A stretch of 64,000 bases of DNA from Sphingobacteruim zhuxiongii (lineage in GTDB: Bacteria > Bacteroidota > Bacteroidia > Sphingobacteriales > Sphingobacteriaceae): NCBI RefSeq assembly GCF_009557615.1, contig NZ_CP045652.1, positions 3,968,001-4,032,000 on the forward strand. The letters run 5' to 3'. A program made the position numbers and the translations under genes. Positions within the stretch are counted from its first letter, which is position 1, and every line of letters begins with the position of its first letter. This document shows, piece after piece, positions 56,353 to 64,000 of the stretch. The notes under the pieces are model-generated. The model saw only the letters and a program-made list of their open reading frames with translations. It was not told where the DNA came from and searched no databases.

Positions 56353-57785
56353 TATTTTCGATTCTTGTATTGTAGTGTGATTGGCTTCTCTAAATTATCG
56401 AACAACATCGTATGCTCTCCACCAACGAACGTTCCTACATTATCAATCGAAAATGTGTATACTTTTCCTTTAGAACCATCATATGTTCCCACAGCCAATG
56501 TTCTATTATTATCTGGGAATCCGACGAATTGGCTAGTTGATTGTTTCAATGACATTGTCGATATACGCTCGGCTGTTGAAAATTGATACACCAACGTTGA
56601 TTTGTTATTTGCGATATCAAGCAGATACAACTTATTTCCAACAGCATAATAAGCATGGAAATAAAGCCCTGAGAAGACCATTTGGGTTGCCTTCGATATC
56701 TCTTCGGCTTGATCAACTTTCGTCTTACTAACGGCGCCTGAAGTACTGATGCGAAGGACATATGGGATCGCTGCATTATCTTTCATCAGAAAACTATACT
56801 GCGAACTCGGCGCAGGCCCACCAAATAATGGTGTCATACCTACGTTGTTCATATTAAATCCTGCAGTTTCGCTATCGGCGAATGCATTGACTCTTTTTCC
56901 ATTTAGTAGAAAGAATCGCTTTGCTGTCACATCATATACGACCGCTCCCTCTGAACTAGGAAATGGCAGAAAATATTTCGAGAAATTGTAATTACCTGGC
57001 AGGGCTGCCGCGTAACGTGTATTAATCTGGTTTGAAAACATCATCCCATTACTAATAAACATCACGTTGAATCCAATTTGATCGTACATGATATTTAATG
57101 GCTTATTCTCTTTTGGAAGCTCTATATACCAATCTTTCAAGGAATTTAATTTCATAAAATTGGTATAGAATACACGAACCGCATCATCTTCACCAAGGAT
57201 ATAGATATCTTGGGATCCACCGAAGAAAGTCGTCAACACACGTACAGTGTGCGCGCCTTTTGGCAATTCAGTTCCTGGATTTGCTGTAGCATATATATCA
57301 CGAACAATCTGTCCACTTGGATTCAAAAGGTGTAAATCTCTTTTAGCGTCTGAACCCTCTCCAATCATCAACCAACCCTCGCTAAAAGCACTACTTACTT
57401 GCAAGAAGTATTTTTTAAAAAAAGAAACTCCAGTTTTATTGTCGGTTACTGTATACAACAACGTGTAGTTCCCCGGTCCAAGACCACAAATCACAGCAAG
57501 ATCTTTAGACGTTGATAGAGTCTCATTTGTTCCTCCGGATATTGGTGGGTTGAAATCATATACAGACCACTTGTACGCTAAGTCATCATTATTTCCCATT
57601 GTATGCTTTAACAATGTTTGTACGCTTAGCGTATCAAATTGACTTACTTGTACAGTGTCACTGCCTATTTTTTCGAAACTGATCTCGTTAATTTCTGTAG
57701 TGTCATAGTTCCCTTTGTCTTTATAACAAGATTGACAAAGGAATATGATCATCAGAAAAGCAATACTATTTATATATCTTTTCAT
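56352..57785 (-). CDS. PKD-like family lipoprotein (locus 4)
   Basis: The start at 57785 (MKRYINSIAFLMIIFL) gives a signal and lipobox (LCQSC); an upstream ATG at 57794 adds three residues. The 477-residue protein begins the mature part with YKDKGNYD and a PKD-like beta region (about 30-125, DLAYKWSVYDFNPP and CGLGPGNYTLLYTVTDN), then a large beta-rich region that may be a propeller. It is probably on the cell surface. It lies in the transcript between DUF4843 and TlpA genes, overlapping the latter by one base. Confidence 0.85.
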   Translation of the reverse strand: MKRYINSIAFLMIIFLCQSCYKDKGNYDTTEINEISFEKIGSDTVQVSQFDTLSVQTLLKHTMGNNDDLAYKWSVYDFNPPISGGTNETLSTSKDLAVICGLGPGNYTLLYTVTDNKTGVSFFKKYFLQVSSAFSEGWLMIGEGSDAKRDLHLLNPSGQIVRDIYATANPGTELPKGAHTVRVLTTFFGGSQDIYILGEDDAVRVFYTNFMKLNSLKDWYIELPKENKPLNIMYDQIGFNVMFISNGMMFSNQINTRYAAALPGNYNFSKYFLPFPSSEGAVVYDVTAKRFFLLNGKRVNAFADSETAGFNMNNVGMTPLFGGPAPSSQYSFLMKDNAAIPYVLRISTSGAVSKTKVDQAEEISKATQMVFSGLYFHAYYAVGNKLYLLDIANNKSTLVYQFSTAERISTMSLKQSTSQFVGFPDNNRTLAVGTYDGSKGKVYTFSIDNVGTFVGGEHTMLFDNLEKPITLQYKNRK

Positions 57786-57797
57786 TGTATTCATTAA

Positions 57798-58487
57798 TTA
57801 AGGAAAGCGTACAGGTACTCTGTTTTCATCTAACATTTCTGTTCCGTTGGTTGCTTCATAGTCGTATAGTACCAAGCGACACTTTGAAACGATAAACAAC
57901 AGGATATCTGGTCTCAGTCCAGTAAAATCGCTATATCCTGTTTCTCTGATAATCAAACCGAATTTAGCTTGGCTAAATTCACCAAATCGGATTTGATCCC
58001 AAGATGCCGGTTTGGTCAAGAAATCATTGAATTTGATTAAATAGTCTGTCAACTCCTTTGGTCCAACTTGAAAATCATCTGATTGGCTTAAGGTGATCCA
58101 CAAACGAGCTTCTTTTTGTTTTAAAGCCGCAGATCTCGTCAATACGATTTTAAGTAAACCTGCATGTTCACCAGCAGGGATTAATCCTGGCATTATTTCA
58201 TACGCATCTGAAGATGCCGTCGTTTTCTCTGCATCGACTTTCACAAGTACGCTTCGATCTCTATCTGAAACTTGTCCCACAATGCGGATCGGCAATTCGA
58301 CTGTATCCTTCATGACAACATCTGTCTTAACAGCAAAAGACACTGTCAAACTATCTGCACCCTCCTCTATTCCTGCTTTGTAGAATGTTATGGCAGGTTT
58401 TATTTCAAATGATTTTAACTCTTCTTTTTTACAAGCCGCCATGAAAATCATGGTCGCTAAGAGCACCCAGTTTATATACTTTTTCAT
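57798..58487 (-). CDS. DUF4843 lipoprotein (locus 4)
   Basis: This 229-residue protein has a lipobox (MIFMAAC) at about 13-19 followed by KKEELKSFEIKPAITFYK, then a DUF4843 domain (about 25-225) with VSFAVKTDVVMKDTVELPIR and LPIRIVGQVSDRDR. DUF4843 proteins occur next to SusD in Bacteroidota and their role is unknown; they may bind the imported ligand. It is 6 bp after susD and 12 bp before the PKD-like gene. Confidence 0.9.
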   Translation of the reverse strand: MKKYINWVLLATMIFMAACKKEELKSFEIKPAITFYKAGIEEGADSLTVSFAVKTDVVMKDTVELPIRIVGQVSDRDRSVLVKVDAEKTTASSDAYEIMPGLIPAGEHAGLLKIVLTRSAALKQKEARLWITLSQSDDFQVGPKELTDYLIKFNDFLTKPASWDQIRFGEFSQAKFGLIIRETGYSDFTGLRPDILLFIVSKCRLVLYDYEATNGTEMLDENRVPVRFP

Positions 58488-58493
58488 AGCTTC

Positions 58494-59894
58494 TTAATTG
58501 TTAAATTCAATTTCATCATTAGGTTTAGGAAACACATACTGTGCTTCGGTCATATCGATCGAACTACCCTCAATGCGTAACGTATTCTTTCGTTTATGGT
58601 AAAAGAAAAGTTGCCCTTCTTGATAAAATTCCTTCCGATATTCCTTGACAATATTAGCATCGATTTGATCCATATCTGCTGTTGACGAAATGGTCACTGC
58701 ACCTCTAACCGCAATGACTTTGTTCATCCATTCAATTCTTTCTTCTCTAATATTGCTTGATTCTGCGCCAATAAAGTATATTTCAGACATTCTCATCAAT
58801 GGAATGCGTCTTGTATTCAACAAATTCGTCTGAATGTCATCATCTCTATATTTCGCAGGGTATTTATCAGCAGAAGTACCGTCAGTTTTCCAAAGAAATA
58901 CAGAACGAACATCTGTGCTACTTCCCTCAAAGACAGCTGTTAAAAAGCTGGCTTTATTACTAAGCGTACTTTGTCCCGATGTACTTCTAAACAAATCCTC
59001 ATTAATTTGATGTAGGTTAGGTGTATAGATACCGAAAAGCTGCTCAGGCAATAAGGCGCGATAAGGTGATGTTCCTGCCAAATTGTTCCTTTCTACAAAA
59101 GGGAAAAGCTTTGCCCCTTGATCAATGATGAATTTAGCTTGTTGATAGGCAAGGTCTTTATCTCCGATATATAGCGCTATCCTAGCTTTAAGTCCGTTTG
59201 CAGCCCAATAGTTAAAATGATTTCTCGTATGTGAAGTGAATGGATCAATCGTTCCATAAACCACTTGCTTATCTAAAGAAAGTAAGTCAATTGCTTGATT
59301 TAAATCTGCATAACAAGCCTCGATAAAATCCGTACCTGACACATTTGGTTTTACCTTCATTTCGAATACATTCACATAGGGTATTGTTTCGCCGGTCAAT
59401 CCTTTTGATGGAATAGGACCAAAAGCGCGAAACAAATCAAAATGTATCATTGCCCTTAATCCGAGCGCTTCTCCTTTGATTCGCTCATACATCCCCTCAG
59501 CGAACACCGATTTCCGCAGTTCTATCGCTTGTAGAATATTATTGATGTTGGCAATTGCTTTATATCCGGTGTACCAAAATCTATTGATATTTGATTGAAC
59601 CGTTGCGTTGGTATAATTATATCTTCCTGTTTCGTAATACTGATTGGTATTTGCGGAAACATCATATTGCTGCGCTAGAACATCCATTGTTCCCATGGTA
59701 AATTCTTTTGCATAAAAATCTGACCCGGCAAGCAAAATATAAACCCCTGTTAATGCGTCTTTAAAACCTTGTTCATTTTCGAAGAGTACATTTTCAGAAA
59801 TATTTGTTTTCGGCTGTACGTCAAGCCATTTTTTACAACTGGAGCTTAATCCTATCAAGCTACATGCGATGAGTACTTTATATAAATTTCTCAT
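58494..59894 (-). CDS. SusD/RagB-family lipoprotein (locus 4)
   Basis: This 466-residue lipoprotein has a lipobox (LIGLSSSC) followed by KKWLDVQPKTNIS. The TPR-like part has ALGLRAMIHFDLFRAFGPIPS, and the middle has RRIPLMRMSEIYFIGAESS. It is shorter than the SusD proteins of loci 1-3 and ends FPKPNDEIEFNN without the long RagB tail. This smaller type is common in loci with TlpA and peptidases. It pairs with the SusC 10 bp upstream. Confidence 0.92.
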   Translation of the reverse strand: MRNLYKVLIACSLIGLSSSCKKWLDVQPKTNISENVLFENEQGFKDALTGVYILLAGSDFYAKEFTMGTMDVLAQQYDVSANTNQYYETGRYNYTNATVQSNINRFWYTGYKAIANINNILQAIELRKSVFAEGMYERIKGEALGLRAMIHFDLFRAFGPIPSKGLTGETIPYVNVFEMKVKPNVSGTDFIEACYADLNQAIDLLSLDKQVVYGTIDPFTSHTRNHFNYWAANGLKARIALYIGDKDLAYQQAKFIIDQGAKLFPFVERNNLAGTSPYRALLPEQLFGIYTPNLHQINEDLFRSTSGQSTLSNKASFLTAVFEGSSTDVRSVFLWKTDGTSADKYPAKYRDDDIQTNLLNTRRIPLMRMSEIYFIGAESSNIREERIEWMNKVIAVRGAVTISSTADMDQIDANIVKEYRKEFYQEGQLFFYHKRKNTLRIEGSSIDMTEAQYVFPKPNDEIEFNN

Positions 59895-59904
59895 GTTATC
59901 CTTA

Positions 59905-62900
59905 TTAGAATGAAGTGCTTAAACTAAATGTAAAATTTCTTGCGAATGGATAGGATAACCCTCTTTCAACTTGAATGGTTGAAAGTTGCAAGATATTGTT
60001 TCCTTGTAGCGAGAATCTAGTATTTTTCAATCTCATTTTTGAGGCTACCTTTTCTGGCAACATATATCCAAGTGAAATACTCGTGAAATTGAGAAAGTTG
60101 TTCTTCTGCATAAAGCGACTTGTAGCCTGTGTTGCTGATGTAATCGGATTGCCCTCTAAGTCTGTCAAACCTTTAAATAGAGTAACGTCTCCAGGTTGTT
60201 TCCAGCGGTCCAGAAACACTCTTTCGTCAACATTGTTATTGATATTGGCATTTTCAACATAATCGGCAAGTGTTTGATTATACTGTTTAGCGCCTGTTTG
60301 ATAGCTGAAATAAGCGCCAAATTGGAATCCTTTGTAAGTAACATTTGTCCCCAAACTTCCACTTAATTTCGCTATCGCATCTCCAACAATCACCTTATCC
60401 TCTGCATTCCAGATGTATGTTAAATTGCCATCTTTATCATAGAATACCTCTCGTCCAGTACTAGGATCAATACCTGCAGATTTCACTGCCCATATCGCAT
60501 TTACCGATTGGCCTTCTTGATATCTTGCATTTGGTTTAGTCTGCGCGCCGGAGTCATTATCTTGATTCATCTTCTTCAAAGAGTTCGAGATTTCTTTGAT
60601 CTCATTTCTATTATGAATTCCGTTAACGTAGATTGACCAAGAGAACTGGGACGCTGCTGGCTTAAAGATGAAGAAGTTCACATTTCCTTCAATCCCCTTA
60701 TTGGCTAGTTTCCCCATATTTTCTTTGTAGCTGGAAACACCTAGAGATGGCGGAGTACTGATATCTAGCAGCAGATTATTTGTCATTTCATAGTATGCGT
60801 CAAGACGTAGATTAACTCGATCATTCCAGAAAATCATGTCTGTACCGACATTATACTTCATTGTTTCCTGCCATTTCAAATCACGATTCCCATAGCCCAA
60901 TACCTGCGCTCCATACATTCCTAAATAATCCTGACTTGTATTGTACGTATAGGTCGTGATTGCCATAAATGGCGGAAACTGTTGACTTCCCGTTGTTCCT
61001 AATCCACCTCGAATTTTGAAACGATTGAAGAAAGGAACATGTTCTTTGAAGAATTTCTCTTCGTGTAAATTCCATCCCAAGCCAACTGCCCAGAAAGGTG
61101 CGAATCTATTTAATTCGCCAAACTGTGTCGATCCGTCAACATTGACTGCTAGATCAAAAAGCAATCGTCGGTCAAATGTGTAATTGAAGTTTCCAAATGA
61201 AGAAAATCTTCTTGAAATATTGTTGCTACCCTGTGGGCGACTGTTCTCTAAATAGCCGTTTCCGAAGAAAATTTCATCCAATCTACTGTTCGGAAACCCT
61301 CTCACTACAATTCCATTGGATTTGCTTTGCTGTTCTGCAAGAGACATTCCTAAGGTTGAGAAAATTTGGTGACGTCCAATTACTTTATTATAATCAGCGA
61401 CTAGACTACCATCATATGTAAAGAACTCAGAGTTACTTTTTGTATACGATCCTCGGGTAAAATATTCGTTTGAGTTATAGTCAGATATTTGTGCGAATGC
61501 CGTGTGATCAGCTGGCAAGAAATTATTGTTTTCATCCTTCTGAGTCGACAAGCCAAATTTCGCTGTAACTTTTAAAGAAGGCATAGCACGCCATTCAACA
61601 AAGGTATTATTGTTAATCCCACTGTATTTGCCGTAGCTCGAAGTTCCAATCAATGCATTATACATCGGGTTAACGATATAACTGCTACTATTAATACCCA
61701 GGTTGGTAATCGTTTCGAGTATTTTTTTAGTCTGTCCATTTTCATCGAAAGGACTCCAATATGGATTTAAGCGCGAATAATCACCGAAACTTCCATAAGG
61801 CGAATTATTAGACTTATTACTACTCACATTCAGTTGGTTTCGAATTAAGATATTATTCTTTCTGTAAGACAAAGACATGCCCCCTTCAAAAGAATTTCTA
61901 TCCGAGCCCTTCATGACCCCTTTGTTGTTAAAGTATCCGAAATTTGCACCGTAGCGGACATAATCGTCGCCACCTTCAAGGAATAAAGATTGTTTATTTC
62001 CGACCCCTGTTTGCAATGGTTGGGACAACCAGTAGGTGTCTACTCCGCGTTCAACTTCCGCTCTTCTTGCCGAATAACGTTGATCCAATATAAGTTGGTT
62101 TTCCGGTCGTGCGGAATAATACAATCCTCCTTGTCTCTCGAGCTCAAGTTTGTCCTTTGCATTTAACAGGTTATACGATGTTAAATCTGGGGCTGTTACC
62201 TGCAAGGTTGTACTGTAGTTTAAGTTAAGCTTCCCAGGTTGAGGTTGTTTAGTCTCGACTACAATAACACCGTTTGCGGCACGCGAACCATATGCAGAAG
62301 TTGCTACAGCATCTTTAAGTATTGTTATCTTCTCAATCCTGTTGATATCCAAGTCATATATTTTTGTTAAGCTGACTTCAAACCCGTCTAACATAAATAA
62401 TGGCATACTTGGATTGGATTGGTAAGCCGCCATAAAATCCGCTCCCGACAAGTCCGAACTGGATATATCTCCCTGTCCCGGAAAATTATTGGTACCACGT
62501 AATGTAATGTTCGGCAACCTATTCGGATCCGATCCGAACTCTAAATTGTCGGGTACTCTGACCGCTGGATCGAGAACCTTCAATGCGTCAAAAACATTCA
62601 AGGCATTGATATTTCTCAACTGCTGCCCAGAAACTGCTGTCGCTGCTCCTGTAAAATTCTCTGTCGGCCGATTGAAAAGTCCGGTCACTGTAATTTCCTC
62701 CACAGCGGCCTCTAATGCTGAGAGATGAAATGTTTTTACTTGCTCAGCTATTTGAGACACTTTGAACTTTAATGGCTTATATCCTAGATACGATATCTCG
62801 AGCACATCCCCAATGTCTGCTAAAATTTCGAATTCTCCAGCATGGTTACTTTTAGTTTTTCGATCTGTATTTGCGATCGAAATACTTGCTCCAGGCATAA

Positions 62901-63336
62901 CTCCCCCATTCTCATCAAGCACTTTACCCTTGAATAAACGTTGAATAGCAACGCTCGTTTTTTCAGCAGGAGCTTTTCTCTTCATTGCAAGGGAGATTGA
63001 TTTCCCTTTTCGTTCAAAAGTAAACTGCGTTTCTTCGAAAAGTAAAGTCAATGCTTTTTCTAATTCAACCTCGCGAATCGAAAGATTAATGTTTTTAATA
63101 TCATCGATATGATGATCAGCATAAATAAATGTTGCGCCACTTTGTTTGGTTAATTCAAGGAGCGCTTTCTTCATTGTTGCATTTTGAAGATGCAAAGTTA
63201 CTTTTTGACCAAAGCCATTGGCCATCACAGTAAACATGGAAACGAAGAACAGTAAAAAGGTTAATTTCATGTATAATAAAAATACGTTCACAGGTTGTCT
63301 ATCCCGGAGGACAGCATGTCGTTTTTTATTGTTCAT
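59905..63336 (-). CDS. SusC/RagA-family TonB-dependent transporter with STN domain (locus 4)
   Basis: The start at 63336 (MNNKKRHAVLRDRQP) is preferred over 63357. The 1143-residue protein has a signal helix near 25-42, an STN domain at about 48-115 (VTLHLQNATMKKALLELTKQ), a carboxypeptidase-like domain at about 135-215, the plug (EITVTGLFNRPTENFTGAAT to KDAVATSAYGSRAANGVIVV) and the barrel ending FTFSLSTSF. The STN domain and the FecR gene upstream predict ECF-sigma control. The substrate cannot be read from the sequence; the rest of the locus suggests a non-polysaccharide ligand. Confidence 0.94.
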   Translation of the reverse strand: MNNKKRHAVLRDRQPVNVFLLYMKLTFLLFFVSMFTVMANGFGQKVTLHLQNATMKKALLELTKQSGATFIYADHHIDDIKNINLSIREVELEKALTLLFEETQFTFERKGKSISLAMKRKAPAEKTSVAIQRLFKGKVLDENGGVMPGASISIANTDRKTKSNHAGEFEILADIGDVLEISYLGYKPLKFKVSQIAEQVKTFHLSALEAAVEEITVTGLFNRPTENFTGAATAVSGQQLRNINALNVFDALKVLDPAVRVPDNLEFGSDPNRLPNITLRGTNNFPGQGDISSSDLSGADFMAAYQSNPSMPLFMLDGFEVSLTKIYDLDINRIEKITILKDAVATSAYGSRAANGVIVVETKQPQPGKLNLNYSTTLQVTAPDLTSYNLLNAKDKLELERQGGLYYSARPENQLILDQRYSARRAEVERGVDTYWLSQPLQTGVGNKQSLFLEGGDDYVRYGANFGYFNNKGVMKGSDRNSFEGGMSLSYRKNNILIRNQLNVSSNKSNNSPYGSFGDYSRLNPYWSPFDENGQTKKILETITNLGINSSSYIVNPMYNALIGTSSYGKYSGINNNTFVEWRAMPSLKVTAKFGLSTQKDENNNFLPADHTAFAQISDYNSNEYFTRGSYTKSNSEFFTYDGSLVADYNKVIGRHQIFSTLGMSLAEQQSKSNGIVVRGFPNSRLDEIFFGNGYLENSRPQGSNNISRRFSSFGNFNYTFDRRLLFDLAVNVDGSTQFGELNRFAPFWAVGLGWNLHEEKFFKEHVPFFNRFKIRGGLGTTGSQQFPPFMAITTYTYNTSQDYLGMYGAQVLGYGNRDLKWQETMKYNVGTDMIFWNDRVNLRLDAYYEMTNNLLLDISTPPSLGVSSYKENMGKLANKGIEGNVNFFIFKPAASQFSWSIYVNGIHNRNEIKEISNSLKKMNQDNDSGAQTKPNARYQEGQSVNAIWAVKSAGIDPSTGREVFYDKDGNLTYIWNAEDKVIVGDAIAKLSGSLGTNVTYKGFQFGAYFSYQTGAKQYNQTLADYVENANINNNVDERVFLDRWKQPGDVTLFKGLTDLEGNPITSATQATSRFMQKNNFLNFTSISLGYMLPEKVASKMRLKNTRFSLQGNNILQLSTIQVERGLSYPFARNFTFSLSTSF

Positions 63337-63468
63337 TAAGTTTTCATAATAGAACAATACGGTGGAATACGAAAATTAAGAAATGCTGTAACACATCGCT
63401 CAATATTCCTTATCTTGTATTGTCGGGTTAAAAAAATAGGTTGAAAATCTCATTATTGACCAGGCTAT

Positions 63469-63500
63469 ACTGCTGTAGGTGTTGCAAGCGCCTCAGCAGT
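63469..63500 (-). promoter_or_regulatory. Hairpin in the fecR-susC spacer of locus 4
   Basis: ACTGCTG (63469-63475) pairs with CAGCAGT (63494-63500), and inner bases AGGTG and CGCCT add pairs with one mismatch. No T-run follows on the minus strand. Like the hairpins of locus 1, it lies between fecR and susC. Confidence 0.35.
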
Positions 63501-63529
63501 TCTTATTTACCCATCAATGGTTTTTTAGG

Positions 63530-64000
63530 TTAATCTACAGTACTTACCCTCCTTTCCTTGACTTTAAAATTGATTTGGGTATTTAATGTTATTGCTTCTA
63601 ACACGGTCGCTAAGGGTACATCTCTTGGAATCATTGCCGATAGCTTTTTATCCTTATGTCTCCCCATATCGACCTCGATATCATACCAACGTGCTAGTTG
63701 AACTCCAAATTCGGCTAGGGTTAAATCTTGAACGACATATACGCCATCTTTCCAAGAGCTAATTGTTTCTAAAGGAACTTCTTGAACGCTAATTACATGT
63801 TGATCGGAGACGACAGCCTGCTGACCTGGTTTTAATATTTTTGAACCTTGTCCGGTACTTCCAATAATTTTTAGACTACCTTCTTGAAGAGTCGTATACT
63901 GGTATTTTTGATTTTCATAGGCTTGCACATTAAACGAAGTTCCTAAAACTTGAATCTGCTGCTTAGATGTCTCTACTACAAATGGTTTTCGGCTATCTTT
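63530..64000 (-). CDS. FecR-family anti-sigma factor, C-terminal part (cut by window end)
   Basis: The frame stays open to the window end at 64000, so only the last 156 residues are seen. The first residues read QIQVLGTSFNVQAYENQK, a typical FecR-domain strand, followed by KPGQQAVVSDQHVISVQEVP and a DUF4974-type end (LAEFGVQLARWYDIEVDMGRH, LSAMIPRDVPLATVLEAI). It is the periplasmic half of an anti-sigma factor that answers to the STN domain of the neighbouring SusC. The sigma gene should lie just beyond 64000. Confidence 0.9.
   Translation of the reverse strand, partial: KDSRKPFVVETSKQQIQVLGTSFNVQAYENQKYQYTTLQEGSLKIIGSTGQGSKILKPGQQAVVSDQHVISVQEVPLETISSWKDGVYVVQDLTLAEFGVQLARWYDIEVDMGRHKDKKLSAMIPRDVPLATVLEAITLNTQINFKVKERRVSTVD

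Noticed and set aside
1..64000. CRISPR array, tRNA, rRNA or prophage genes
   Set aside because: No regular direct repeats, cloverleaf-like sequences, conserved rRNA stretches or phage structural genes were seen on reading both strands.

Overview
The window looks like chromosomal DNA from a free-living member of the Bacteroidota, most likely Sphingobacteriaceae (Sphingobacterium or a close relative). The basis is four SusC/SusD transporter pairs, BACON, DUF4843, DUF5000, DUF4998 and DUF2490 proteins, FecR/ECF-sigma regulation, -7 boxes of the TAnnTTTG type, and AT-rich intergenic DNA. I saw no rRNA, tRNA or CRISPR array. Species assignment is an inference.

Layout. 1-1.6 kb: the end of a GMC oxidoreductase and its gluconate-2-dehydrogenase-subunit-3-like partner. 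2.2-5.1 kb: a NEW3-domain exported protein with an ABC-2 transporter, flanked on both sides by unusually GC-rich gene-free DNA that may be decayed genes. 6.3-11.9 kb: housekeeping genes (metallophosphoesterase, ferrochelatase, IspH, an outer-membrane beta-barrel, Ndk, an exported hypothetical). 11.9-13.8 kb: an IS1182-like element whose transposase carries an in-frame TAG. 13.8-14.5 kb: a DUF2490 protein. 38.2-40.9 kb: a second housekeeping block (S24/S26 peptidase, YbeY, RuvX) and an exported DUF1684-peptide deformylase fusion.

The rest is four SusC/SusD loci. Locus 1 (14.6-23.7 kb): ECF sigma, FecR, STN-type SusC, SusD, BACON lipoprotein and a sulfatase. Locus 2 (24.0-36.0 kb): SusC, SusD, heparinase II/III-like lyase, GntR regulator, class III aminotransferase, galactonate-dehydratase-like enolase-superfamily enzyme and SDR oxidoreductase. 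Locus 3 (41.1-53.7 kb): SusC, SusD and two discoidin-type surface lipoproteins, with a glycerophosphodiesterase-like enzyme and a second heparinase-like lyase on the opposite strand. Locus 4 (53.8-64.0 kb): FecR (cut by the window end), STN-type SusC, SusD, DUF4843, PKD-like, TlpA thioredoxin and an alpha/beta hydrolase, with no CAZyme.

How they fit together. Locus 2 reads as a complete inducible pathway: surface capture, import, periplasmic depolymerisation by a lyase, then three cytoplasmic enzymes. Its two promoters carry superimposable operator pairs (two GTATAC-type palindromes 23 bp apart, at the same positions relative to the promoter boxes), which are the likely GntR sites. Loci 1 and 4 use ECF/FecR trans-envelope signalling through the STN domain. 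The sulfatase and the two lyases point to sulfated or uronate-containing polysaccharides such as glycosaminoglycans, but the substrates are inferred. The most interesting items are the paired operators and unusual enzyme set of locus 2, the exported DUF1684-deformylase fusion, the phosphodiesterase-lyase pairing of locus 3, and the CAZyme-free locus 4.
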